Source of the DNA: Pelargonium cotyledonis
Lineage: Eukaryota; Streptophyta; Magnoliopsida; Geraniales; Geraniaceae
Assembly (NCBI GenBank): GCA_036897625.1
Contig: JAYMTA010000532.1
Location: forward strand, 1-27,285
Length of the DNA stretch: 27,285 bases
Direction of reading: 5' to 3'
The position numbers and the translations under genes are program-made. Under the pieces are notes generated by a model. That model ran no database searches. It was not told the origin of the DNA and saw nothing but the letters and a program-made list of their open reading frames with translations. This document shows, piece by piece, positions 1 to 10,967 of the stretch (the stretch's first letter is position 1; each line of letters opens with the position of its first letter).

Positions 1-56
1 ACTCAGTCACAGTTACTCAGTTAGTACTGTAAAGTGTAAAGTGTAATTTCTACATC

Positions 57-800
57 ATGTACATTTTGCTTCCATCTAGACCACCTCCACTCCCACTTCC
101 ACTTCATGTTCATCTGCAAGCTCACCAACAACACTGTGTTATTGAAGCCCAACTCAAACAAATAGAGAAACTTTTAATTGAAGCCGAACTCAAAGAACAA
201 GAGGAAAAGGAGGAGATAATTCGATATCGGAACAACAAGGTGGTGATGGTTTCATGGCAACCCCCTCCATTCGGGACATACACACTCAACACCGACGGTT
301 GCTCAAAAGGCAACCCGGGGGAATCCGGCTCCGGCGGCATCATACGGGACTTCGCCGGCGCCTTTGTAGCTGGTTTCAGCTTCAGAATCGGATTCGATTG
401 TGCCGCCTACGCAGAAATATGGGCTCTCTACGAAGGGCTCAAGTTGGCTCAGAAAACCCTAGGCAGCAATGCGGATCTTACTATCCAATGCGATTCGATT
501 GAAGTTGTAAGCGTCATGCTTGGTCAACACGGGAAAAACTACAAGTATATCGATATTGTGGAATCGTGCAGACGAATGTTGACAACATTTAAGAACGTTA
601 GTATACGACATGTGTACCGAGAAGCTAATCAGTGCGCAGACTATCTCGCCAACAAAAGCTTATCACTTGATCACATGGGATTGAAAGAATGGAATAACAT
701 TCCGGATTTGAAGCTGATGAGTTTAGTTCGCAGTGATCAAATGGGAACGGCTACTCCTCGGATTTACAAAGGAGTCTGCAAACCAAGATTTTACAAATGA
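57..800 (+). CDS. RNase H-like domain protein (RVT_3 type), single exon, 247 aa
   Basis: This intact single-exon frame encodes a plant RNase H-like protein of the kind often annotated as 'putative ribonuclease H protein'. Residues 1-25 are proline-rich, and residues 28-60 are rich in E, K and L and probably form a coiled coil. The RNase H fold covers about residues 67-205. The four acidic catalytic positions appear present: D80 in NTDGCSKGNPG, E120 in AYAEIWALYEGL, D146 in IQCDS, and D195 in HVYREANQCADYLA. The domain would cut RNA in RNA-DNA hybrids. No reverse transcriptase precedes it in the visible sequence and no A-tail follows, so it looks like a stand-alone gene of LINE origin, not a fresh insertion. 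The ATG at 57 is the first in frame; M64 is a weaker alternative. Only 56 bases of upstream sequence are visible, so the promoter and any earlier exon cannot be judged. Confidence 0.75.
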   Translation: MYILLPSRPPPLPLPLHVHLQAHQQHCVIEAQLKQIEKLLIEAELKEQEEKEEIIRYRNNKVVMVSWQPPPFGTYTLNTDGCSKGNPGESGSGGIIRDFAGAFVAGFSFRIGFDCAAYAEIWALYEGLKLAQKTLGSNADLTIQCDSIEVVSVMLGQHGKNYKYIDIVESCRRMLTTFKNVSIRHVYREANQCADYLANKSLSLDHMGLKEWNNIPDLKLMSLVRSDQMGTATPRIYKGVCKPRFYK

Positions 801-1271
801 TCATAACCATATATGCATGCAACTGTTTAAAGCTAGCTAGCTACATTTGTTTGAATCAATCAATGTATAGTTATAAACTGTTGTGAGATATATGTTTATA
901 GATTGTTGTGTATCCAACCATGTTTGTAGTAAACCCAATCCTATTTATCTATGCACACAAAGTTTCATCATGTTGTTATATTTTATTTTATACATGTATA
1001 TATATATAGTACTGGTTACTAGTTTCTTCTTAATTTCATGCACAAAATAAGATCACATATGTATGATTGAGCTACATGTTTTGGAAGTTTTGTTCTTTTG
1101 TGGCTCAATTAAGCTATACATGGGCATTTGGCTTGTAGCCTTAGGATGTATTTGAATTGGATATATAGCTTGGGAATTATAAATTTTGTTTAGAAATGTA
1201 AAATGTGAAAATGAGATTACTTTTGACATTAATGTTTTGTAATGTGACTTAAACTTTAAAATGAGAATCTT
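801..1271. other. AT-rich intergenic spacer
   Basis: This stretch follows the RNase H-like gene and probably contains its 3' UTR. It is AT-rich, with short simple runs such as a GCTAGCTAGCTA stretch near 832 and a TATATATATA run near 998. I see no coding frame or structured repeat. Confidence 0.4.
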
Positions 1272-1282
1272 AATTAGACATC
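1272..1282. repeat. LINE target-site duplication, left copy
   Basis: AATTAGACATC here matches 2001-2011 base for base and marks the 5' insertion point of the LINE fragment. Confidence 0.85.
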
Positions 1283-2000
1283 AGCTGTTCAACCAAAGAT
1301 TAAATTATTTTGGTGGAGAGTTTTATCTAATTGCTTACCTGCCTGTGACTTGTAATTTGCTGAGGAGAGGGGTTACTATTGGTCCTAAGAGCCCAGTTTG
1401 TGGGTTTGAGTTAGGTCAGAGGTGGTTGAGCATGCATGCAATTAATATTTTGTTGTTGGATTGGAGGGTCTTGCAGAGAGTGGGTTTGGAATTGAATGTG
1501 GGAATGGTTGAGGTATGTTCATGGTGATAGTTTGGTTACTGCATTAATGTATTTGGGTTGGACTTGTTGAAAAGATGGACTATTGCTGTTTGGGAAGCGC
1601 TTTCTTGGATCAAAGAGAGGGGGTGGCAAGTGATTGAGGTTGAAGGTGATTCCAAGAATATCACGTCGGATCTCGCGTTAGGATTCGAAATACCTAGTAT
1701 TTATGGTTTGCTAATTCATAATTGTGTTAGTCTAGCATCTAGTGTAGAGAAAGTTTCGTTCTCTTTTGCTCGTCGATCCGCGAAAATAGAGGCTCATACT
1801 TTTGCTAAACCCGCTAATTCTATGTCTGGTTATAGTTGAGTTGCACCGGACTCAAATGTAAGGATGGTATGATAATACGATATGATGACAATGCTGCAGT
1901 TGTCATTTGTCTCCGGCTTCGCCGGTTGTAACTCACACTTTAAGTATTGATTAATATGACCAATAATATTTTGCTTTAAAAAATAAAAATAAAAATAAAA
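1283..2000 (+). mobile_element. 5'-truncated L1-type LINE (zf-RVT, RNase H, A-rich tail)
   Basis: This is the 3' end of a non-LTR retrotransposon. Near 1292-1335 a zf-RVT signature (PKIKLFWWRVLSNCLP) can be read. It continues in a second frame as NLLRRGVTIGPKSPVCG, so a frameshift separates the two. From about 1555 a decayed RNase H domain follows, including EALSWIKERGWQ and a C-terminal part ending near 1836. The element ends in an A-rich tail built of TAAAA-like units (about 1976-2000). The 11-bp sequence AATTAGACATC occurs at 1272-1282 and again at 2001-2011, exactly flanking the element, which is a target-site duplication. The element lacks the endonuclease and reverse transcriptase and is dead. 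Its RNase H is clearly diverged from the gene at 57-800, so it is not a recent copy of it. Confidence 0.85.
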
Positions 2001-2011
2001 AATTAGACATC
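2001..2011. repeat. LINE target-site duplication, right copy
   Basis: This perfect copy of AATTAGACATC directly follows the A-rich tail of the LINE. Confidence 0.85.
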
Positions 2012-2331
2012 CATTGATAACAATAAGTACAAAAATGTACTTAAAGCTCATGCACAAAGTGCACATACTTCGAGAACTCGTTCATGATGTAACTACATTT
2101 ATGCACGTGTTCGTATTGTATAAAACATAACCGATCAACTTGTAGTCGACACATATTAAGCAAATGTACAAATCTATATATATTCTACTTGTAAAACCTC
2201 AAATTAGTTGCAAAATACACAATTTACATCTTTTCAAATCAAATTAAGTCAAAATTCAGCTTATTACAAAGACTAGACCAGTTGACTTTTCAGTTGGGCA
2301 TCATTCCCATTTATTTCTTAATATTTGTGGT

Positions 2332-2338
2332 TATAAAT
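2332..2338 (+). promoter_or_regulatory. Putative TATA box of the HDA8-type gene
   Basis: TATAAAT lies about 100 bp before the ATG at 2439. An in-frame ATG at 2337 overlaps this box, so it would lie upstream of transcription and is unlikely to be the start codon. Confidence 0.55.
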
Positions 2339-2438
2339 GCATAAAAAGTTCACAATTATAGTAAGAAATAAACACAGGACGAGAGTCCAGACATATTCAG
2401 TTCACTACTTGGCGGCGCCGCCTCGATCGGCGACACCA

Positions 2439-4781
2439 ATGGCGCGGAGCAACCGCATAGATGTATTCTGGAAAGAGGGCATGCTCAGTCACGACATGGG
2501 TTCGGGCGTGTTCGACTCCGGAATGGACCCTGGTTTCTTAGACGTTCTCGAGAAGCACCCTGAAAACTCTGATAGGCTCAAGAACATGCTCTCCATTCTC
2601 CGACGAGGACCCATCTCTCCCTTCATTTCCTGGCACTCCGGTCGACCAGCTCAAATCCCCCAATTGCTCTCCTTTCACTCTTCTGGTAATTTCACTCTCT
2701 ACGCTCAATTGCTTGAATTTTATATAGATTGTGTGCAATTTGGTTACGATTGTGTTTGTTGTGTGTCATATCTTGGATTTGGGGTTCAAATTAGAAACCC
2801 TAATTGTAATTTTGCGTTATATTTATTTACTATTTATGAGTCATCATGATTGGGTCTTGTCCAACTTTGAACTGACTAATCAGTTCAGTCCTGCTAAACT
2901 AGTATTAATGGGTCTTTTCCATTGGATGAGAAAAAAATCAAAATTTTCATTGCAAGGAAGAACTGAAGTGATTAGTATAGTTTAATGACAGTTGATGGTT
3001 GGCATTATCGTAGTGTGGAATGTAGTGTTTCCGTGAGCATAATTCAAGTTATAGGAGGCTTTTAAATTATCCATTTAATAAAAAGGTCATCTAGATGGTT
3101 ACTGGTTAGGATTCATTCCATGGGAAGACTTATGTGATTCATTAGAGGGAAGTAATTGTTTTAAATGTTGTTATCTTTCAGAGTACATTGACGAACTAGT
3201 TAAGGCAGATCGAGAAGGAGGAAAGATGATATGCGCCGGAACTTTCTTGAATCCCGGCTCGTGGGATGCAGCTCTTCTTGCTGCTGGTACTACGCTAGCA
3301 GCAATGAAGCATGTACTTGACGGGAACAACATTGCTTACGCGTTGGTTAGGCCACCCGGTCACCACGCTCAGCCTACTCAAGCAGACGGGTACTGCTTCC
3401 TAAACAATGCAGGTCTTGCTGCTCAGTTGGCTCTTGACTCAGGTTATGGGAAGGTAGCTGTGCTTGACATTGATGTTCATTATGGAAATGGAATGGCAGA
3501 GGGGTTCTATAGGTCAAACAAAGTTCTCACAATCTCACTTCATATGAATCACGGTTCTTGGGGGGAGTCTCATCCACAGAACGGTTCTGTTGATGAGCTC
3601 GGTGAGGGGGAGGGGCACGGCTATAATCTGAATATACCTCTACCGAACGGGACTGGGGACAAAGGGTATAAGTGGGCCATGGCTGAGTTGGTTATCCCTG
3701 CTATTCAGAGGTTTGAGCCGGATGTGATGGTGATGACTGTTGGTCTAGATTCAAGTGCCGTAAGTTGGACCATCTCTGTTAGTTTTTTTTATATATAATT
3801 AGCCTTTTCTTTATCAGGTGGCTTTTTGTTAGTTCCTTAACTTTGGGACTCCAAAGGGTATTGTTTTTTTTTTTTGTGTTTTTGATATTTGACATTTCCT
3901 AGAATGATTTTCACTTTAATGGCTAGGAGGTCCAAAAGATAATGAGTTAGTTGTAAGCTGCTTATCAAGCATAAAATCATTGGGTCTGTATTGCTTTCCA
4001 CAGAAACAGGTAGGTGCTAGTTCAGTTTGTTTTGACATCTTTTCACTTTTCAGAGAGTATCTGAAGCACGAGAATCTAATTTCCTGAGGTTTTGACTAGG
4101 CAAAAGAAGATTTTAGGGACTGATTAGTGGATGTATTTGTGAGTTTCACATTAACTGATTATAATTCGCTATAGAAGATGAAGAATATGATCAGTTTACA
4201 TTAAGGTAGCGTTTGGGTGAGAATTTAGAATGAGAATCAAGAATGTGAATGGAAAATTTCATTTTGTTTTTAAATCCAAAAGCTACCTTAGTTTCTAACA
4301 ATCATTGAAGGTTTGCTACTCTTGATTCTCCAATCCAGAAAGTTTAATTTTTTATTAGACGATCCTGAATTATATGAATATGAGAACATATTTCTGTTTA
4401 TTTTAGATTTGCGAAACTAGAGTTTTGGAGGCTGGTAAAAGTTGTTCTGGTTATTATTTAACATTGCTCATAATACAGTTTGATCCAAACGGGAGGCAAT
4501 GCCTAACAATGGAAGGTTACCGAGAGATTGGGCGGATGGTTCGTGACCTAGCAGATAAGTGCAGTGGTGGTCGCCTTCTTATTGTCCAAGAAGGCGGTTA
4601 TCATGTTACCTACTCGGCTTATTGTCTACACGCAACACTTGAAGGCGTGCTCAACCTTCCCGATCCTTTGTTATCTGACCCCATTGCTTATTACCCCGAG
4701 GACGAAGCCTTTGCAGTAAAAGTTATTGATTCCATCAAAGCTTACCAGAGAGAAAATGTCCCATTTCTAGCAAGAGCTTAA
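2439..4781 (+). CDS. HDA8: Histone deacetylase, HDA8-type (class II-like), 3 coding exons, 375 aa
   Basis: Coding exons are 2439-2685, 3182-3759 and 4479-4781; all junctions are GT-AG and the phases join cleanly to 375 residues. The protein is a zinc-dependent deacetylase closely resembling Arabidopsis HDA8 (At1g08460) from memory, including length. Active-site features: tandem histidines H143-H144 in RPPGHHAQPTQADGYCFLNN, zinc ligands D180 and H182 in DIDVHYGNG, D272 in GLDSSAFDPNG, and Y316 in the EGGYHVTY motif. The third zinc ligand lies just before the second intron, so both junctions matter for function. It should remove acetyl groups from lysines; the substrate and compartment cannot be read here. 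The ATG at 2439 starts MARSNRIDVFWKEGM, which aligns with the family N terminus. Possible 3'-UTR intron: 4789-4886 has GT and AG ends. Introns contain no other gene; intron 2 carries a small MITE at 4205-4287. Confidence 0.93.
4205..4287. mobile_element. Small MITE (83 bp) in HDA8 intron 2
   Basis: The terminal inverted repeats are GGTAGCGTTTGGGTGAGAAT on the left and, read from the other strand, GGTAGCTTTTGGATTTAAAA on the right. The flanks are TAA and TTA, resembling the 3-bp TTA/TAA preference of PIF/Harbinger-Tourist elements, although the two copies are not identical. It has no coding capacity. Confidence 0.65.
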
Positions 4782-4886
4782 CTTGAAGGTACATTATTTC
4801 AATGCTGTTACGCCACCTGCCCCAAACTAATAAGTATCCACTCTTCAAATGATCTTTATATTGAGAATGGTTTGTTCTTTTCGCAG

Positions 4887-6700
4887 ATCACCTACGATGA
4901 AGGTCGACAATGGAAAGGAGGGGGCCTAGTACATACACTAATACAAGCAAGTTGTTTCGGTTTCTGCAGCGCTTCAATGTCATATGGATGCTTCGAACCC
5001 ATCAAAATGAAATCAACCAGAAGGTGAATTGTTAGTTGAAGGAAACTACATGCGTAGCTAAATCGCTATTCTGCTGATTTTTTTCTTTTGTATGGTGACA
5101 TGTATAGCTAGGTTGCTCCATGCTAATAGCACCATGTGGTCCATATTCATAGTCTCTCTCTGTATATCATTTTCAAGCAATGTCATTTTCTTGTCATTGA
5201 TGTTTCTCTCTCATTCACTTTCAAGTTGTGTGGCTTGTGTTAGCAATGTGATGGACCAAATCCATATGAGGTTTATTGACTATTGAGTAGAAGCATGTGG
5301 TTATGTCCGAGGAGGAGGGATAGGATTGTAATTTGGTGTTTAATACACTATGATTGTTCATAACTCATAATAGTGGACACTAGCAACATCTCTTGCTACT
5401 ATTTATTAGCATCATTTCTAATTTGACACACTTATTAGGCGTGTTAGGTCTTTCAAATGTGTTAGTCCAATGGGCTCCATTAAATTTAATTTCTTTCTAC
5501 CAATGTCATTATTATTGTTTTTTCTTTGGCTAAACTGGTTTCAAACCTTAGTTAACAATTTGAACATGAATTCGCATGTGTTTTAAATGTGATTCACTTC
5601 TTCGCGTATTTGAGTTGTATAAAATAGATATGAGTAAATTTTAAGTTTGGTCGGTTAAATCCATTCACTCACAGTGAGATAAAGATGTCTCATGTACTTT
5701 TTTTTTTTTTAAATATATAAAAATGAATAGAAATTGATATTCCAATTTTAGATTTTAAAAAGTCTTCATAGCTCTGTTCTTAGAGAATATTATTACAATT
5801 GAGGCCTAGTGTCCTTCAATTTTACTGTTTCACATTGGTTATATTACAAAAGCCTCCAACACATCTCCCATTATAAGCATATCTTTAAGAACTTTTAGAA
5901 GAAAAACACAATCTTAAGAATCTCATTGAAGTATCAATGTTTCTCATTTCTCAGAAGAAGCGTCACCTCAAAATTCTACCCTACAAATCTTATCACATAT
6001 GACCGACAAGAACGCTCCAACTTGAGACATCAGAGAAAATCTAAAGTGTCTTAACCACTTGACTCAACATCTCATAATTTGTCTTGTTAATTAAAATAAT
6101 TAAAGTTTTGTTTCAATTCTTTTTAGCATTTATGTTTCATAATACAATACTACGAGTTGTATTTAATAAGATTTGCCTTTTCTCGAGTTTACACTTAAAA
6201 AATTAATATGAATGTAATTTTGATCTACTAACACAGAGGAGATTCGCACTCAATAATTTATAGCATTTAGAGAAGGCTTATCAGATACTTAGGTGACATT
6301 ATTGCCAAAAATATGTAAATCCTTGTCCTATAATAATTATATTTTAATTAGAGATTTTGACGTTTATATTTTCATGATTTCTTTATTTTTTTATGAACTA
6401 TAATTAGTAGATTCCTTTTTGAAGGCTAATTAGTAGATTCTTAATTGAGTAATTATATAGTTTGTCAAAACTTAAAAATAATGAGATGAAGCATTAATTA
6501 GATGGATTCACAAATATATTACTCTCTTTACCAGCAAAGATGCATGAAATTTCCTTCAGAAAAAAAAAAAAGATGCATGAAATAAAATTATAATTTAAAA
6601 TACAATGGATAATTGGAAATTTACAAAAATCTATTAAAATAGAAGCAATATATCTTGACAATTCGAGGAATAGAAACAACGTACCAAACAGAAACCGAAA
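4887..6700. other. Intergenic region, AT-rich, no gene seen
   Basis: The first few hundred bases are probably 3' UTR of the deacetylase gene. The rest is AT-rich with homopolymer runs (T-run near 5699, A-run near 6560) and only short chance frames. I found no conserved coding frame, tandem repeat or complete inverted-repeat element. Confidence 0.45.
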
Positions 6701-6750
6701 TTAGCGGGAGAATCAGGAAGCCGCCACGTAACTGAGTCTCGTTCCCTAAA

Positions 6751-6761
6751 GTGGGACCCAC
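6751..6761. promoter_or_regulatory. Palindromic TCP-type binding site
   Basis: GTGGGACCCAC is an 11-bp perfect palindrome that contains both the class I-like (GGGACCCAC) and class II-like (GTGGGACC) TCP consensus. It lies 423 bp before the receptor-kinase start codon. An ACGT-core sequence (CCACGTAA, 6724-6731) is nearby. Binding is inferred from consensus only. Confidence 0.5.
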
Positions 6762-7016
6762 AAACGGATAATTATCTTTTTACCCTCAAATTACGTAGTG
6801 TCGGTACCAGGCTCTGCCACTGGTCATTCCACCGCAATCACGGGTCTTTATTTTATTTTCAATTTCGTTTCAGACCCAATTCCGGTAATAATAAAATAAC
6901 TCAAAAACATAAATTAATTTTTTTTAAAAGCACATTACAATCTGCATTCGACATTTTTAGTACAGTGTGCGTGAGACTGAGAATGAGACACACTGTAATG
7001 CTTGTCTACTTACCCT

Positions 7017-7026
7017 TTTAGGGTTT
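7017..7026 (+). promoter_or_regulatory. Telo-box-like motif upstream of the TMK gene
   Basis: TTTAGGGTTT (AAACCCTAAA on the other strand) matches the plant telo-box, a short promoter or leader element recognised by telomere-repeat-type Myb factors. It lies about 160 bp before the ATG, probably in or near the 5' UTR. Confidence 0.45.
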
Positions 7027-7139
7027 TAGGTTTCAGCATTACCTTTGTCTCTTCCACCATTTTTGTCTCTTGAGCTTGGAACTCCCATATATTTCCCATC
7101 TGGGTTTCTGTAAAAATCCCTCCTTTTTGTGTTTTTTTG

Positions 7140-7175
7140 ATGCTCCAAAATCTCCCATTTTCAGGTGCATTGTGA
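7140..7175 (+). CDS. Upstream ORF of 11 codons in the TMK leader
   Basis: An ATG at 7140 opens a short frame (MLQNLPFSGAL) that stops at 7175, 8 bp before the main ATG at 7184. It would be encountered by scanning ribosomes if the leader starts upstream, which is likely but not shown. Peptide conservation is unknown, so any role in restraining translation is inference. Confidence 0.45.
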   Translation: MLQNLPFSGAL

Positions 7176-7183
7176 TTTGTTCC

Positions 7184-10100
7184 ATGGAAGGTAGTGGTGG
7201 TGGTGGTGTTGTTGTGGCTCTGTTGTGGTGGCTGATTGTCACAGTGGCTGATGGAGCCACAGATCCTAATGACCTGAAGATTCTGAGTGATTTCAGACAA
7301 GGGTTGAAGAACCCAGAGCTCCTCAAATGGCCAGCCAATGGGAATGATCCATGTGGCCCTCCTTCATGGCCTCACATCTTCTGTTCTGGTGACAGAGTCT
7401 CTCAAATTCAGATTCAGGGTTTGGGTCTTGAGGGTCCTCTTCCCCCAAACTTCAACCATCTCTCCAAGCTCTCCAATTTGGGTCTCCAGAGGAACAAGCT
7501 CAATGGGAATTTGCCATCTTTTAGTGGCTTGTCTGAGTTGGAATTTGCTTACTTGGACTACAATGACTTCACCTCCATTCCCTTTGATTTCTTTCAAGGT
7601 CTCACCAGTGTTAGGGTTCTGGCTTTGGATTACAATTTGGAGCTTAACAAGACTCATGGATGGTCCATTCCTGATGATCTCTCCAAGTCTGTCCAATTGA
7701 CCAATCTGTCCCTCATGAACACCAATTTGGCTGGTCCTTTGCCTGCTTTTCTTGGGGATCTGCCATCTCTTGCTGTGCTCAAACTTAGCTACAACAGGCT
7801 TTCTGGTGAAATCCCTAGTTTTGGTCAGTCCTTGTTGCAGATACTTTGGTTGAATAATCAGCTTGAAGGTGGAGGAGGGATCACTGGTTCCATCGAAGCG
7901 GTCGGGTCCATGGAAATGCTGACACAGCTTTGGCTTCATGGGAACAAGTTTACTGGTAAGATTCCCGAATCCATTGGAGCTTTAAGTTCTTTAAGAGACC
8001 TCAATTTGAACCAGAACCAACTTGTGGGTCTTATTCCTGATAGCTTGGCTAAAATGGAGCTTCAGAATTTGGTTTTGGACAATAATCAACTAATGGGTCC
8101 AATACCAAAGTTTAAAGCTGTAAATGCTACTTATGCTTCCAATTGCTTTTGTCAAGACGAACCCGGGTTGCAATGTGCACCACAAGTTGATTCACTTTTG
8201 GGTTTTCTTGATCATGTTAATTACCCGGCGCATCTAGTTACTCAATGGTCTGGTAATGATCTGTGTAAAGGGCCATGGTTGGGATTGAGTTGCAATCCCA
8301 AATCGGAGGTTTCAATGATAAATTTGCCTAGGCGAAACCTTACTGGTACATTGAGTCCTTCACTTGCAATGTTAAGTTCATTGCTTGAGATTAGGCTAGG
8401 TGGAAACAGTCTAAATGGTACCATACCTAAGAATTTTACAGAATTGAAATCTTTGAGACTGTTAGATTTAAGTGGAAACAATTTTGAGCCTCCGTTGCCA
8501 AAATTTCGCGATAATGTGAAGATCATCAGTGAAGGAAATCCTCTTCTGGTTGCTAATCAGTCTACTAAAAGCCCCTCTCCGATTACCAGTCCGGCACCTG
8601 AAATTTCAACATTTCCACCAAACAACACGCCTTCAAGTGCCCCGCGGATACCGTCCTTAAATAACACATCTTCCCCAATTACAGTCCAACAAGCTCCTCA
8701 ACCGAAAAATTCGAAAAGACTAAAAACGGAGGTGATTATGGGTGGTGGAATTATAGCTTTTGGAGTATTGGCTCTTTTGGTGGCTATTCTGTTTGTATGT
8801 TGTCGTAAGAAGAGGAAAGGCATGGTACAAGATCAAAGTTCTATCGTGGTTCATCCTAGAGACCCTTATGATCCCGAGAACATAATCAAGATTGCAGTTA
8901 CGAATAAAAGCAGTGGAGGCTTATCCAATCAAACTGGGGCTAGTGCCTTAAGTGAATACAGCAACATGACAGAGAACTCTCGTTCTATTGAAGCCGGAAA
9001 CTTGATCATTTCTGTTCAAGTTCTTCGCAAGGTGACCAAGGACTTTGCACGAGAAAATGAGCTTGGTCGTGGTGGATTTGGAGTTGTGTATAAAGGAGAG
9101 CTAGAAGACGGGACAAAAATAGCAGTTAAGAGAATGGAAGCGGGAATAATGTGCAACAAAGCTTTGGACGAGTTTCAAGCTGAAATCGGCGTACTTTCAA
9201 AGGTTAGGCACAGACATTTGGTATCTCTTTTAGGGTACTCCATTGAAGGCAACGAGAGACTACTTGTTTACGAGTACATGTCTCAAGGCGCTCTTAGCCG
9301 GCGCCTTTTCCACTGGGAAAGCCTTCAACTCGAACCTCTATCATGGACGAAGAGACTCTCAATTGCTTTGGATGTTGCTAGAGGGATTGAGTATCTTCAC
9401 AATCTGGCCCGCCAGACCTTTATACACCGAGACCTCAAGTCTTCGAATATTCTTTTGGGCGATGATTTTCGGGCAAAGGTTTCAGATTTTGGGTTGGTGA
9501 AGCTTGCGCCAGATGGTGATAAGTCGGTTGCAACCAGGCTTGCCGGGACATTTGGCTACCTTGCACCTGAATATGCCGGTAAGATATTATATATTTTGTT
9601 TTTTTTTTCTCCGCACGTAAAATGTTAGACACTATTTAAGTATGATTCTCGAAATGCCATCTCGGTTTTGCAATGTTCCAAATCTTTTTTTCCCACCCTG
9701 TTTAGATGGAACGTGTAACTCACCGTCCTGTTCTGTTCACTGGTTCTCTTTTAGGCTGCATTTGGATTAGAATTTTTATTAAACAATGAGAAACGAAAAT
9801 ATCATGTTTGTATAAGGACATTTTGTTCATGAAAAGTCTTGGGAATCCCATTCCCATTCAATTTTTTTTAATAATACAAACACAACATTAGTGTTCTGTT
9901 TTATGATGCTGATTTACACTTGGTTGCATCCATATTTCAGTTATGGGGAAAATCACGACTAAAGCTGATGTATTCAGCTACGGCGTGGTTTTAATGGAGC
10001 TCTTAACCGGACTAATGGCGTTGGACGAGGATCGCTCTGAGGAAAGTCGGTACTTGGCTGAGTGGTTTTGGCAGATCAAATCAAGCACAGAAACCCTTGT

Positions 10101-10449
10101 AGCTGCAATTGATCCAGCTCTTGAAGTAAACAGCGAGACTTTTGAGAGCATTGCAATCATAGCCGAATTGGCCGGACACTGCACTGCAAGAGATCCCAAC
10201 CATCGGCCTGATATGAGCCATGCTGTGAATGTGCTGTCCCCTCTGGTCGAGAAGTGGAAGCCAGTTGATGATGAGTCAGAGACTTATTCGGGGATTGATT
10301 ACACGCTGCCACTTTCGCAGATGTTGAAGGACTGGCAAGAAGCTGAAAGCCGAGGATTGAGCTATATGAGTGTGACTGATAGCAAGGGAAGCATTCCAGC
10401 GAAGCCTGCTGGATTTGCAGACTCTTTCACTTCTGCTGATGGTCGATAA
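7184..10449 (+). CDS. TMK: TMK-type leucine-rich-repeat receptor-like kinase, 2 exons, 967 aa
   Basis: Exons are 7184-9578 and 9941-10449, joined in phase to 967 residues, near the usual 940-970 for this family. Order: signal peptide (about 1-24), a paired-cysteine cap with GNDPCGPPSWPHIFC, about ten LRRs, a cysteine-bearing break (CFCQDEPGLQC, then NDLCKGPWLGLSC) between two LRR blocks, more LRRs, a Ser/Pro-rich juxtamembrane stretch, one membrane helix (about 516-540) followed by CCRKKRKG, and a cytosolic kinase. The kinase has GRGGFGVVYKG (about 627), the AVKRM lysine, an HRDLKSSN loop and DFGLVKLA, so it looks like an active RD kinase. The C terminus SIPAKPAGFADSFTSADGR is a TMK hallmark. 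Arabidopsis TMKs act in auxin and growth signalling at the plasma membrane. The intron falls after APEYA, splitting the kinase. The nearest paralogue (TMK3 or TMK4) is not settled. Confidence 0.95.
9754..9887. mobile_element. MITE in the TMK intron
   Basis: The left end GGCTGCATTTGGATTAGAAT pairs with the right end read in reverse (TGTTGTGTTTGTATTATT). Both sides are flanked by TTA (9751-9753 and 9888-9890), the duplication expected of Tourist/PIF-Harbinger elements. It is non-coding and does not touch the splice sites. Confidence 0.6.
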
Positions 10450-10967
10450 GTACTCCAAGGTGATTAATTTCACATTTTCATCATATTATAGTTGTTGGTT
10501 TTATTTCATGTCCAGTTGAGACAGTTTTGTGATTGGAGGAAGTGGCAAAAAAGAAAAAAAACATGTGTTTATGTTATTGGATTTGAGGATTACAAGGTTA
10601 ATCCTCAGTATAGTTACTAAAGCAGATGACAGTTTGTTATACATTACTTGCACTGTGTAGTTCATGCATGTTGACTGTGTATTGCTATGTAAAGAACTGG
10701 TGTTTCAAAGCTTGTTTATTGCATATGATGCCTAACTTGAGTTGAAAATAAGATTCCACTTTGAACATGACACCTCTTGTTCCATTGTGACAAAAAAGAA
10801 GGTATTATTTGGTGGAGTAATTGTTTTCATTATAGTATCTTGGAGGAAATCACAAAAGTAAAATTATATATGATCAAATGTTACAAATTTACCACTTGCT
10901 TTAGGCTTTAGCAAAAGGGGTTTTGGCGGAGATTTATTTTTCATATTGTATTATTTATTATTATTAT
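10450..10967. other. 3' UTR and spacer after the TMK gene
   Basis: This is AT-rich sequence likely containing the receptor-kinase 3' UTR and polyadenylation region. No coding frame or repeat is supported before the tandem repeats begin. Confidence 0.4.

Noticed and set aside
5092-5286. A 64-residue hydrophobic frame downstream of the deacetylase gene
   Set aside because: It is T-rich 3'-UTR or spacer sequence that yields hydrophobic codons by composition; there is no promoter or homology signal.
7070-7183. Upstream extension of the TMK reading frame
   Set aside because: It opens with TTG, not ATG; the first in-frame ATG is at 7184 and directly precedes a signal peptide.
9943-10449. A separate kinase-C-terminus gene
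   Set aside because: It joins in phase to the frame ending at 9578 through a GT-AG intron and completes the kinase domain and the TMK tail.
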